Below are positions 1-6,029 of a DNA stretch of 6,029 nt, piece after piece (the stretch's first letter is position 1; the number at the start of each line of letters is the position of its first letter). A program made the position numbers and the translations under genes. Origin of the DNA: an uncultured Oscillospiraceae bacterium (GTDB taxonomy: Bacteria; Bacillota; Clostridia; Oscillospirales; Oscillospiraceae); contig CAJOIG010000103.1 in assembly GCA_905234575.1 (NCBI GenBank), forward strand, positions 1 to 6,029, written 5' to 3'. The notes beneath the pieces were generated by a model, which worked only from the letters and a program-made list of their open reading frames with translations, made no database searches and had not been told where the DNA came from.

Positions 1-7
1 CCAGAAA

Positions 8-25
8 ATCCGAATGTGTTCGGAT
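8..25. repeat. Inverted repeat in the leader of the transporter operon
   Basis: A perfect 7-base inverted repeat, ATCCGAA / TTCGGAT, is separated by TGTG. It ends 40 bases before the first start codon. It could be an operator for a dimeric regulator or a small RNA hairpin with a four-base loop in the 5' leader. No T-run follows, so it is not a typical intrinsic terminator. It does not resemble the AraR consensus as I remember it. The symmetry is seen directly; any regulatory role is inference, and a 7-base arm can arise by chance. Confidence 0.4.
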
Positions 26-53
26 ACAAAATCATCACAGCAAAATAGGAAAT

Positions 54-58
54 GGAGG
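54..58 (+). promoter_or_regulatory. Ribosome binding site of the binding-protein gene
   Basis: GGAGG lies 7 bases before the ATG at 66 and fixes that start. The surrounding leader (26-65) is A-rich and unstructured by eye, which favours strong translation of the binding protein. I could not identify a convincing -35/-10 pair within the 65 bases available, so the promoter may lie upstream of the window. Confidence 0.8.
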
Positions 59-65
59 AAAAATC

Positions 66-1187
66 ATGAAAAAGATCCTGGCACTGGTTCTTGTCCTGAC
101 GCTGATGTTCAGCCTGTCCGTCCCGGCCTTCGCGGCGGGTGACAAGATCAAAATCGGCATCTCCATCTGGAGCTCCACCGACACCCTCGGCAGTGAGTGC
201 AAGCGCATGATCGACGCGGCGGCGGAAGCCCTCGGCGTCGAGACCCAGTGGGTCGACCAGGCCCACATCTCCGAGCAGGTCACCGCTTCCGCGGAAACCC
301 TCGCTCTGGCTGACTGCGACGGCATCATCATCTGCAACTCCGCGTCCGCCGAGATGGGCTCCGTCATCAAGACCTGCGACGAGAACGAGGTCTATGTGGC
401 CCAGTTCTTCCGCGTGATCGATGAGAATGCCAACCCCGACGAGTACAAGCAGGCCTGCGTGTCCCCCTACTATGTCGGCGCCGTGCATGAGTCCGAGTTC
501 GACAACGGCAAGACCCTCGTCACCATCCTGGGCGAGAAGGGCTGCCGCAAGATCGGCCTTGAAGGCTGGGAGCCGGGCGACGCCACCTTCCTGGGCCGCT
601 GGGAAGGCTACAAGGCCGGCGTTGAGGCTTGGAATGCCGAGCACGCTGACGACCAGATCACCCTCCTCGAGCCCCAGTACGGCCGTACCACCACCGACAC
701 CGGCCGTCAGGCTGCCGAAGCCATCATCCAGGCCAACCCCGACATTGACGCTCTGATCGTCGCCGGCGGCGGCGGCGACACCCTCCTCGGCGCGATCGCC
801 GGCATCGAGGCCCAGGGCCTGACCGGCAAGATCGCCGTTGTCTCCACCGACTTCCTGCCCGACCTCGACGTCAAGCTCGAGACCGGTGCCATGGCCGCTG
901 AGTCCGGCGGACACTACGCTGACCCCTTCTTCGCCTTCCTGATGGTCTACAACGCCATCAAGGGCAACTATGCCACCTCCACCGACGGCTTCTATGACAT
1001 GGTCTTCCCCTACATGTTCGTTGCCTCCCCTGAGGACTATGCCAACTACGCCCAGTACTTCACCGGTGAGGAGCTGCCCTACTACGGTGACGAGATCGTT
1101 GAGCTCGCCGGCCTCGACTACGACGCCCTGGCTCAGGCCTGCGCCGATCTGTCCGTTGAGGACGTCGTTGCCCGCCACGCGAAGTAA
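66..1187 (+). CDS. Sugar ABC transporter substrate-binding protein (periplasmic-binding-protein type 1 fold)
   Basis: This is an exported protein that would capture a monosaccharide and deliver it to the permeases encoded downstream. Residues 1-23 form a Sec signal peptide (MKK, hydrophobic core, then VPAFA), with likely cleavage after A23. There is no lipobox cysteine, so it is not an obvious lipoprotein. The mature part begins with a KIKIGISIW beta strand. It then follows the two-lobed pattern of the RbsB/XylF-like family: DCDGIIICN near 83-91, a strand and glycine run ending at G234-G237/D238 followed by a helix, and VVSTDF at 258-263, where family members usually have a GFD- or GTD-like turn. 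At 373 residues it is longer than typical members (about 310-340). The excess is a C-terminal acidic and tyrosine-rich tail after about residue 315. The mature protein has seven cysteines, unusual for an exported protein. The ATG at 66 has a good ribosome binding site. The ligand is probably L-arabinose, from the araA linkage, but the sequence alone does not prove this. Confidence 0.88.
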   Translation: MKKILALVLVLTLMFSLSVPAFAAGDKIKIGISIWSSTDTLGSECKRMIDAAAEALGVETQWVDQAHISEQVTASAETLALADCDGIIICNSASAEMGSVIKTCDENEVYVAQFFRVIDENANPDEYKQACVSPYYVGAVHESEFDNGKTLVTILGEKGCRKIGLEGWEPGDATFLGRWEGYKAGVEAWNAEHADDQITLLEPQYGRTTTDTGRQAAEAIIQANPDIDALIVAGGGGDTLLGAIAGIEAQGLTGKIAVVSTDFLPDLDVKLETGAMAAESGGHYADPFFAFLMVYNAIKGNYATSTDGFYDMVFPYMFVASPEDYANYAQYFTGEELPYYGDEIVELAGLDYDALAQACADLSVEDVVARHAK

Positions 1188-1204
1188 GTCAATCACTGCA
1201 AACA

Positions 1205-1235
1205 GGGTGCGGGCCAATTACCCGCACCCTTTTTT
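1205..1235 (+). terminator. Rho-independent terminator or attenuator between binding protein and permease
   Basis: A perfect 9-base-pair stem, GGGTGCGGG (1205-1213) with CCCGCACCC (1221-1229), closes a 7-base loop and is followed by six Ts (1230-1235). This is a textbook intrinsic terminator, 18 bases after the binding-protein stop. The next ribosome binding site begins immediately at 1236. The downstream genes complete the same transporter and no promoter is visible in the gap. The hairpin therefore probably acts as a partial terminator and 3' end stabiliser, giving more binding-protein mRNA than permease/ATPase mRNA. The hairpin is seen directly; partial read-through is inferred. Confidence 0.85.
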
Positions 1236-1241
1236 AGGAGG
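1236..1241 (+). promoter_or_regulatory. Ribosome binding site of permease 1
   Basis: AGGAGG is a full consensus Shine-Dalgarno sequence, 6 bases before the ATG at 1248, and directly follows the T-run of the terminator hairpin. The stem itself does not include these bases, so the folded hairpin should leave the site free in transcripts that read through. Confidence 0.85.
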
Positions 1242-1247
1242 CAAAAC

Positions 1248-2198
1248 ATGTCAAACACGATCGCAAAGCTGAAAACCAGCAGGTACTACGGCCTGATCCT
1301 GCTGGGCGCGATGCTCATTTTCTTCTATGGGGTCTTCAAGATCCTGACCCCCTCGAACTTCGGCTCTCTCTCCAATCTCTATACCTATCTCCAATCCTCC
1401 ATCATCTACTCCGTCGGCGGCTGCGGGCTCTACTTCATCGTCGTAATGGGCCTGTTTGACTTTGCTGTCGGCGCGAATATCGTCCTCTCCTCCATTGTCG
1501 GCGTCATCCTGTCGCAGAAGTTCGGCTACGCGGGCTTTATTCTCGGCTGCCTCGGCTGTGGCACCTTCATCGGCTTTCTGATCGGCATGCTGTACAACAA
1601 CCTGAACGTGCCGTCCATGATCGTCACGGTCGGCCTGATGCTGATTTTTGAGAGCGTCGCGGTCTTTGTGGCCGGCGGCGTCAAGCAGACGCTGGCTCCG
1701 GAGCTGCGCTTCTTCTCCGGCGCGCCCGGCAATATCATCCTCGCGGGCCTCGCGTTCCTGCTGATGTACTTTATCCTCAACTACACCAAGATCGGCACCT
1801 ACTGCAACGCCATCGGCTCCAATGAGTTCACCGCCAAGAATATGGGCATCGACGTCAAGAAGTACAAGCTCATCGGCTTCATGCTCCTCCATTTCTTTGT
1901 CGGCATCATGGCCATTCTCACGGTCTCCTACGGCACGACGATGACCGCCCTCACCGGCATGAGCACCATGAGCCGCAACTTCCAGCCGCTCATGGGCACC
2001 TTCTTCGGCGTGGCCTTCCGCAAATATAAAATGCCCATCACCGCCATCATTGTCGGCGAGTTTATTATTTCGATCATCTTCAACGGCTTTGTGGCACTCG
2101 GCGCTCCGACGACGATCCAGAACGTCGTCACCGGCGCGGCGCTGCTGGCCATTGTCTCCCTGACCGCCCGCGGCGCCAAGGGCAGCGTGGTAAAGTGA
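1248..2198 (+). CDS. Sugar ABC transporter permease 1 (RbsC/AraH-like, divergent)
   Basis: This is an integral membrane subunit of 316 residues, a usual length for the branched-chain/ribose-type permease family (BPD_transp_2). Hydrophobic segments run almost throughout, for example about 14-33, 51-69, 76-90, 95-114, 121-143, 162-178, 207-227, 263-284 and 293-306. GLFDFAVG at 68-75 corresponds to the family's GGIDLSVGS stretch. The segment 179-201 (YTKIGTY, then AIGSNEFTAKNMGI) is the cytoplasmic loop that contacts the ATPase, equivalent to the loop with GGNEEAARLSGI in RbsC. The late conserved region is divergent: where family members have LGG...GG, this protein has MGTFFGVAFRKYKMPI (249-264). 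It most likely pairs with the second permease as a heterodimer. The start has a consensus ribosome binding site. The protein is rich in cysteine around 59-104. Confidence 0.88.
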   Translation: MSNTIAKLKTSRYYGLILLGAMLIFFYGVFKILTPSNFGSLSNLYTYLQSSIIYSVGGCGLYFIVVMGLFDFAVGANIVLSSIVGVILSQKFGYAGFILGCLGCGTFIGFLIGMLYNNLNVPSMIVTVGLMLIFESVAVFVAGGVKQTLAPELRFFSGAPGNIILAGLAFLLMYFILNYTKIGTYCNAIGSNEFTAKNMGIDVKKYKLIGFMLLHFFVGIMAILTVSYGTTMTALTGMSTMSRNFQPLMGTFFGVAFRKYKMPITAIIVGEFIISIIFNGFVALGAPTTIQNVVTGAALLAIVSLTARGAKGSVVK

Positions 2199-2208
2199 GG
2201 TGCCGGAT

Positions 2209-3708
2209 ATGGAAAACAAAGTCCTTCTTGTTGCCGAGCATATCGACAAGCGCTTCGGCATTACCCACGCGGTCAACGACGTCTCCCTCACCATCGACGC
2301 CGGCGAGATCCGCGCCCTGATCGGCGAAAACGGCTCCGGCAAGTCCACCTTCTCCCAGATGCTCTGCGGCATCTACACCATCGGCGGCGGCACCTTCACC
2401 CTGGACGGGAAGGTGCTCCACTGCCGCAACCAGGTCGAGGCCAACAACGAGGGCGTCGCCATCATCGTGCAGGAGATGGGTACCCTCTCCGGTCTCACCG
2501 TCGCGGAAAACATCTTCCTCGGCCATGAGGAGCCCTTTATGCACATGGGCGTCAAGGACACCCGCGCCATGAACAAAGAGGCCCAGCGCCTGCTGGACGA
2601 GTACGGCTTCGGCCGCATCAAGGCCGCCGACATGATCGACCTCTATAACTTTGAGGACCGCAAGCTGGTCGAGATCGTCAAGGGCACCTACATGAAGCCC
2701 AAGATCCTCGTCATCGACGAGACCACCACCGCCCTGTCCCAGAACGGCCGTCTCGAGCTCTACAAGATCATGGACGCCATCCGGGCCGACGGCCGCTCGG
2801 TCATCTTCATCAGCCACGACCTGGGCGAGGTCCTCACCCACACCGACACCATCTCCGTCCTGCGCGACGGCGAATTCATCGCCACCGTGCAGACGAAGGA
2901 CATGACCGAGGACGATCTCAAGCGCCTCATGGTCGGCCGCGAGATCGGCTCGGCCTACTACCGCACCGACTATGGCGAGCCTGTCTCCGACGAGGTCGTG
3001 CTCTCCGTCAGGGACGTGAGCGTCCCCGGACAGATCAGCCATGTGACCTTCGACCTCCACCGGGGCGAGATCCTCGGCTTCGGCGGCCTGTCCGAATGCG
3101 GCATGCACGAGGTCGGCAAGGCGATCTTCGCCGCCTCCTGGGAACGCACCGGCACCGTCACCCTCGCCGACGGCACGCAGATCAACGACATCCCGACGGC
3201 CATCAAGCACTCCATCGCCTACGCCTCCAAGGACCGCGACAACGAGTCCGTCATCCTCAACGAGTCCATCCGCAACAACATCGTCCTCCCGTCCATCGAC
3301 GACCTGGCGAGCCACGGCCTGCTGAGCGGGAAAAAGCTCACGGCCTTCGCCGACAAACACGCGAAGGACATGCAGACCAAGATGCAGAACGTGGGCCAGT
3401 TCGTCTCCGACCTCTCCGGCGGCAACAAGCAGAAGGTGGTCCTCGCGCGCTGGATCGGCAAGGGGAGCGATATTCTGGTGCTCGACTCGCCCACCCGCGG
3501 CATCGACGTCAAGGTCAAGCAGGCGATCTACGCCCTCATGGCCGAGCTCCGCAAACAGGGCAAGTCGATCATCATGATCTCCGAGGAGATCCCCGAGCTG
3601 CTGGGCATGGCGGACCGCATCATCGTCATGAAGGACGGCGAGCTCAACGGCGAGTTCCTGCGCGACCCCGCCCTGAGCGAAGAAGACCTGATCGCGAAAA
3701 TGGTGTAA
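2209..3708 (+). CDS. Sugar ABC transporter ATP-binding protein, two fused cassettes (RbsA/AraG/XylG-like)
   Basis: This 499-residue protein has two ABC domains (about 7-240 and 263-499), the normal size for CUT2-type importers. It would sit on the cytoplasmic face and power uptake through the two permeases. In domain 1, Walker A GENGSGKS (39-46), Q-loop Q88, Walker B ILVIDE with D170/E171, and the switch H203 are all intact. The signature motif, however, is replaced by YNFEDRK (146-152), lacking LSGGQ. In domain 2, Walker A is degenerate (GLSECGMH, 293-300, Met at the Lys/Arg position). The signature LSGGN (402-406) is intact, Walker B reads LVLDSP with S427 in place of the catalytic Glu, and the switch His is E459. 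One consensus ATP site and one degenerate site result. I chose ATG 2209 because GAGG at 2197-2200 lies 8 bases upstream; an in-frame GTG at 2200 would add three residues but lacks a site. The gap to permease 1 is 10 bases. Confidence 0.92.
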   Translation: MENKVLLVAEHIDKRFGITHAVNDVSLTIDAGEIRALIGENGSGKSTFSQMLCGIYTIGGGTFTLDGKVLHCRNQVEANNEGVAIIVQEMGTLSGLTVAENIFLGHEEPFMHMGVKDTRAMNKEAQRLLDEYGFGRIKAADMIDLYNFEDRKLVEIVKGTYMKPKILVIDETTTALSQNGRLELYKIMDAIRADGRSVIFISHDLGEVLTHTDTISVLRDGEFIATVQTKDMTEDDLKRLMVGREIGSAYYRTDYGEPVSDEVVLSVRDVSVPGQISHVTFDLHRGEILGFGGLSECGMHEVGKAIFAASWERTGTVTLADGTQINDIPTAIKHSIAYASKDRDNESVILNESIRNNIVLPSIDDLASHGLLSGKKLTAFADKHAKDMQTKMQNVGQFVSDLSGGNKQKVVLARWIGKGSDILVLDSPTRGIDVKVKQAIYALMAELRKQGKSIIMISEEIPELLGMADRIIVMKDGELNGEFLRDPALSEEDLIAKMV

Positions 3709-3713
3709 GGAGG
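3708..3713 (+). promoter_or_regulatory. Ribosome binding site deciding the start of permease 2
   Basis: AGGAGG overlaps the last base of the ATPase stop codon. It is 8 bases from the ATG at 3722 but only 2 bases from the in-frame ATG at 3716, so the downstream ATG is the better start. The overlap with the stop codon suggests translational coupling to the ATPase gene. Confidence 0.8.
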
Positions 3714-3721
3714 CGATGAAG

Positions 3722-4693
3722 ATGTCTAATACCGTGAAAAATGAACAGGAACCTTCCAAGCTGCGCACCTTCCTGAGCAGCGATACCTTCAAGGGCATGC
3801 TGCCCTTCATCGGCCTCGTGGTCATTCTCTTCGTCATGAACATCATGACCGACGGCAAGATCCTGACACCCAAGCGTCTGCGCCTGCTGATGAGCCAGGT
3901 CTATTACCCCATGATCGTCGCGACCGGCGTCTTCTTCGTTATGACGCTCGGCTCTATCGACTTTACCGAGGGCTCCACCCTGGGCCTCGCGTCGATCGTC
4001 GTCAGCAAGCTCTCCTTTATCAGCATCCCCCTCGCCATCCTCGGCGGCGTCCTCACCGGCGCGTTCATCGGCGCGATCAACGGCTTCTTCCATGTGAAGT
4101 TCAAGCTCCAGAGCTTTATTATCACGATCTGCACGATGTACCTCTTCCGCGGCGTCTGCGCCTATCTGACGACGGAGACCGCCGTCCCCGCCAGCGCCGC
4201 CATCAAGGCCCTCGACCAGAACTGGCTGAAGATTACGATCACCGTCGCGGTGCTGCTCGTCGCCTGGTTCCTCTTCCGCTTCACCCGCATCGGCAACGAC
4301 GTCAAGGCGGTCGGCTCCGGCGAGATCGCGGCGCGCTTCTCCGGCGTCAGGACCGACAGAGTCAAGTTCCTCGTCTTCGTCGCGGCGGGCGCTCTCACCG
4401 GCCTTGCGGCCTTCGTCAACGTGGTCAAGGTCGGCTCCATCACCGCCACTGCGGGCAACCAGCTCGAGACCCAGATCCTCATCTCCCTCGTTCTCGGCGG
4501 CCTGCCCATCACCGGCGGCGCGAAGGTGCGCTTTTCCAACATCATCGTCGGCACCCTGATGTACACCGTGCTCAACAACGGCCTCGTCATGCTGGGCTAT
4601 GAGTCCCAGACCCAGCAGCTGATCAAGGGCATTATCTTCCTGCTCTTCGTCGCCCTGACCATCGACCGCAAGGCGTTGAAAGTTATCAAATAA
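3722..4693 (+). CDS. Sugar ABC transporter permease 2 (RbsC/AraH-like, canonical motifs)
   Basis: This is the second integral membrane subunit, 323 residues, in the same BPD_transp_2 family as permease 1 but closer to the family norm. GSIDFTEGS (77-85) matches the GGIDLSVGS stretch. FTRIGNDVKAVGSGE followed by ARFSGV (187-209) is the ATPase-contacting loop. LGGLPITGG (258-266) and NNGLVMLG (285-292) match the conserved late motifs of RbsC-type permeases. Hydrophobic segments include about 25-41, 61-76, 86-96, 101-122, 130-148, 170-186, 215-233, 251-265, 272-292 and 300-313. A hydrophilic N-terminal tail of about 24 residues precedes the first segment. ATG 3722 is preferred over ATG 3716 because of ribosome-binding-site spacing, and it gives an MSNT start like permease 1. 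It probably forms a heterodimeric channel with permease 1. Confidence 0.9.
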   Translation: MSNTVKNEQEPSKLRTFLSSDTFKGMLPFIGLVVILFVMNIMTDGKILTPKRLRLLMSQVYYPMIVATGVFFVMTLGSIDFTEGSTLGLASIVVSKLSFISIPLAILGGVLTGAFIGAINGFFHVKFKLQSFIITICTMYLFRGVCAYLTTETAVPASAAIKALDQNWLKITITVAVLLVAWFLFRFTRIGNDVKAVGSGEIAARFSGVRTDRVKFLVFVAAGALTGLAAFVNVVKVGSITATAGNQLETQILISLVLGGLPITGGAKVRFSNIIVGTLMYTVLNNGLVMLGYESQTQQLIKGIIFLLFVALTIDRKALKVIK

Positions 4694-4697
4694 GGAG
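4692..4697 (+). promoter_or_regulatory. Ribosome binding site of araA
   Basis: AAGGAG overlaps the TAA stop of permease 2 and lies 10 bases before the araA ATG at 4708. The 14-base gap leaves no room for a promoter, so araA is transcribed with the transporter. Confidence 0.8.
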
Positions 4698-4707
4698 AAC
4701 ACAGAAC

Positions 4708-6029
4708 ATGCGTAAATACGAATTCTGGTTTGTCGTCGGCTCGCAGTTCCTCTACGGGCCCGAAACCCTGGCGATCGTGGACGCCCGCGCGAAGGAGATG
4801 GCGGAGGAGCTGTCCAGGGTCCTGCCCTATCCCCTCGTTTACAAGGTGACCGCCAAGACCAACAAGGAGATCAAAGACGTCGTCAAGGAGGCCAACTTCC
4901 GCGACGAGTGCGCCGGCATCATCACCTGGTGCCACACCTTCTCCCCGTCCAAGATGTGGATCGACGGCCTGCGCGACCTGCAGAAGCCCTGGCTCCACTT
5001 CGCCACCCAGTACAACAAGGAGATCCCGAACGACGAGATCGACATGGACTTTATGAACCTCAACCAGGCCGCCCACGGCGACCGGGAGCACGGCTTCATC
5101 GGCGCAAGACTCCGCAAGCCCAGAAAAATCGTCGCGGGCTACTGGAAGGATGAGAAGGTCCACAAGCGCATCGGCGACTGGATGAAGGCCGCCGTCGGCG
5201 TCGCCGTGTCGAAGGACATGAAGGTCATGCGCTTCGGCGACAATATGCGCGAAGTCGCCGTCACCGAGGGCGACAAGGTCGAGACCCAGATCAAGCTCGG
5301 CTGGCAGGTGAACACTTGGGCCGTGGGCGATCTGGTCAAGGAGATGGACAAGGTCACCGAGGCGGAGATCGACGCCCTGGTCGCCGAGTATGAGAAAGCC
5401 TACGACGTCGCCACCGACAACACCGCCGCCATCCGCTACCAGGCGAAGGAAGAGATCGCCATCAAGAAGATGATGGACCGCGAGGGCTGCCTCGCCTTCT
5501 CCAACACCTTCCAGGACCTCTACGGCATGGAGCAGCTCCCCGGCCTCGCCAGCCAGCACCTCATGGCGCTGGGCTACGGCTACGGCGGCGAGGGCGACTG
5601 GAAGGTCAGCGCCATGACCGCCATCCTCAAGGCCATGGGCGAAAACGGCAACGGCGCCTCCGCCTTCATGGAGGACTACACCTACCACCTGGTCGAGGGG
5701 CAAGAGTACTCCCTCGGCGCGCACATGCTCGAGGTCTGCCCGAGCCTCGCGGCCGACAGGCCCCGGATCGAGACCCACCATCTCGGCATCGGCATGAACG
5801 AGAAGGACCCCGCCCGCCTCGTGTTCGAGGGCAAGGCCGGTCCCGCCATTGTGGCCAGCCTCATCGACATGGGCGGCAGGATGCGCCTGATCGTCCAGGA
5901 TATCGAGGCCGTCAAGCCCATCATGCCCATGCCCAACCTGCCGGTGGCCCGCGTCATGTGGCGCGCGATGCCGGACCTCACCACCGGCGTGGAGTGCTGG
6001 ATCACCGCGGGCGGCGCGCACCACACGGT
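4708..6029 (+). CDS. araA: L-arabinose isomerase, 3' end cut by the window
   Basis: This enzyme interconverts L-arabinose and L-ribulose in the cytoplasm (EC 5.3.1.4, Mn2+-dependent), the first step of the bacterial isomerase pathway; many homologues also convert D-galactose to D-tagatose. The first 440 codons are present, in frame to the last base. By alignment with E. coli AraA (500 residues, recalled from memory), about 50 C-terminal residues lie outside. Recognisable stretches are WFVVGSQFLYGPETL (7-21), HTFSPSKMWI near 71-80, IDMDFMNLNQ near 111-120, RFGDNMREVAVT near 172-183, YGGEGDW (292-298), FMEDYTYH (320-327), LGAHMLEVCPS (336-346) and GGAHHT (435-440). All four metal-binding/catalytic positions are kept: E295, E322, H339 and H439, equivalent to E306, E333, H350 and H450 in E. 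coli with a constant offset of 11. One oddity is F14, where the usual motif is GSQHLYG. araB and araD may follow outside the window, but that cannot be seen. Confidence 0.96.
   Translation, partial: MRKYEFWFVVGSQFLYGPETLAIVDARAKEMAEELSRVLPYPLVYKVTAKTNKEIKDVVKEANFRDECAGIITWCHTFSPSKMWIDGLRDLQKPWLHFATQYNKEIPNDEIDMDFMNLNQAAHGDREHGFIGARLRKPRKIVAGYWKDEKVHKRIGDWMKAAVGVAVSKDMKVMRFGDNMREVAVTEGDKVETQIKLGWQVNTWAVGDLVKEMDKVTEAEIDALVAEYEKAYDVATDNTAAIRYQAKEEIAIKKMMDREGCLAFSNTFQDLYGMEQLPGLASQHLMALGYGYGGEGDWKVSAMTAILKAMGENGNGASAFMEDYTYHLVEGQEYSLGAHMLEVCPSLAADRPRIETHHLGIGMNEKDPARLVFEGKAGPAIVASLIDMGGRMRLIVQDIEAVKPIMPMPNLPVARVMWRAMPDLTTGVECWITAGGAHHT

Noticed and set aside
26..65. Promoter for the operon
   Set aside because: The A-rich stretch contains fragments resembling a -10 box, but no -35 partner at suitable spacing was convincing. 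The promoter is probably upstream of the window.
1251..2372. 373-codon open frame on the minus strand, opposite permease 1
   Set aside because: Composition is a reverse complement of hydrophobic codons (rich in D, E, A, H, G), with no motif.
3416..3500. Serine in the second Walker B of the ATPase as a sequencing error or broken gene
   Set aside because: The frame is intact from start to stop, and the other elements of the same ATP site are also degraded, so the change fits a consistent pattern rather than an isolated error.
3096..3719. 207-codon plus-strand frame inside the ATPase gene
   Set aside because: An Arg/His/Pro-rich out-of-frame translation typical of a +1 shadow, with no ribosome binding site.
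3716..3721. ATG at 3716 as the start of permease 2
   Set aside because: It lies only 2 bases from the AGGAGG ribosome binding site; the ATG at 3722 has normal 8-base spacing.
2128..3873. 581-codon open frame on the minus strand, opposite the ATPase
   Set aside because: It is a shadow frame produced by GC-rich codons. The protein is a low-complexity run of D, V, H, L, G and A with no fold or motif, while the plus strand encodes a clear ABC ATPase.
3644..4702. 352-codon open frame on the minus strand, opposite permease 2
   Set aside because: Extremely rich in D, E, A and G with no recognisable domain, and fully overlaps a well-supported permease.
4597..6024. 475-codon open frame on the minus strand, opposite araA
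   Set aside because: Same codon-bias artefact: composition is dominated by D, H, V, L, G and A. The opposite strand encodes AraA with all catalytic residues.

Overview
The window is a stretch of ordinary bacterial chromosome with a high-GC, C/G-ending codon style (roughly 60% GC by eye) and strong AGGAGG-type ribosome binding sites. The codon style, the MKKILALVLVL-type signal peptide and a cysteine-rich exported protein suggest an anaerobic, Clostridia-like Bacillota, possibly a gut species. This placement is an inference of low to moderate confidence. No rRNA, tRNA, mobile element or CRISPR was seen.

Layout, all on the + strand: a 65-base leader with a small inverted repeat (8-25); an exported sugar-binding protein (66-1187); a short gap with a strong hairpin and T-run (1205-1235) that abuts the next ribosome binding site; then four closely packed genes: permease 1 (1248-2198), a double-cassette ATPase (2209-3708), permease 2 (3722-4693) and the first 440 codons of L-arabinose isomerase araA (4708 to the window end). 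Gaps after the hairpin are only 10-14 bases, so these genes are almost certainly co-transcribed.

Functionally this is a CUT2-class (ribose/arabinose/galactose type) monosaccharide ABC importer joined to the first enzyme of L-arabinose catabolism. The binding protein would capture the sugar outside the cell, the two different permeases would form the membrane channel, the ATPase would drive it, and AraA would convert L-arabinose to L-ribulose in the cytoplasm. The arabinose assignment of the transporter rests on the araA linkage alone.

The most interesting points are within the transporter. The ATPase appears to keep one complete ATP site, while every recognisable element of the second site is degraded. 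Permease 1 has lost conserved RbsC-type motifs that permease 2 keeps. The binding protein has no lipobox and carries a C-terminal extension and seven cysteines. I see no wholly new system; this looks like a divergent, asymmetric version of a known transporter class.
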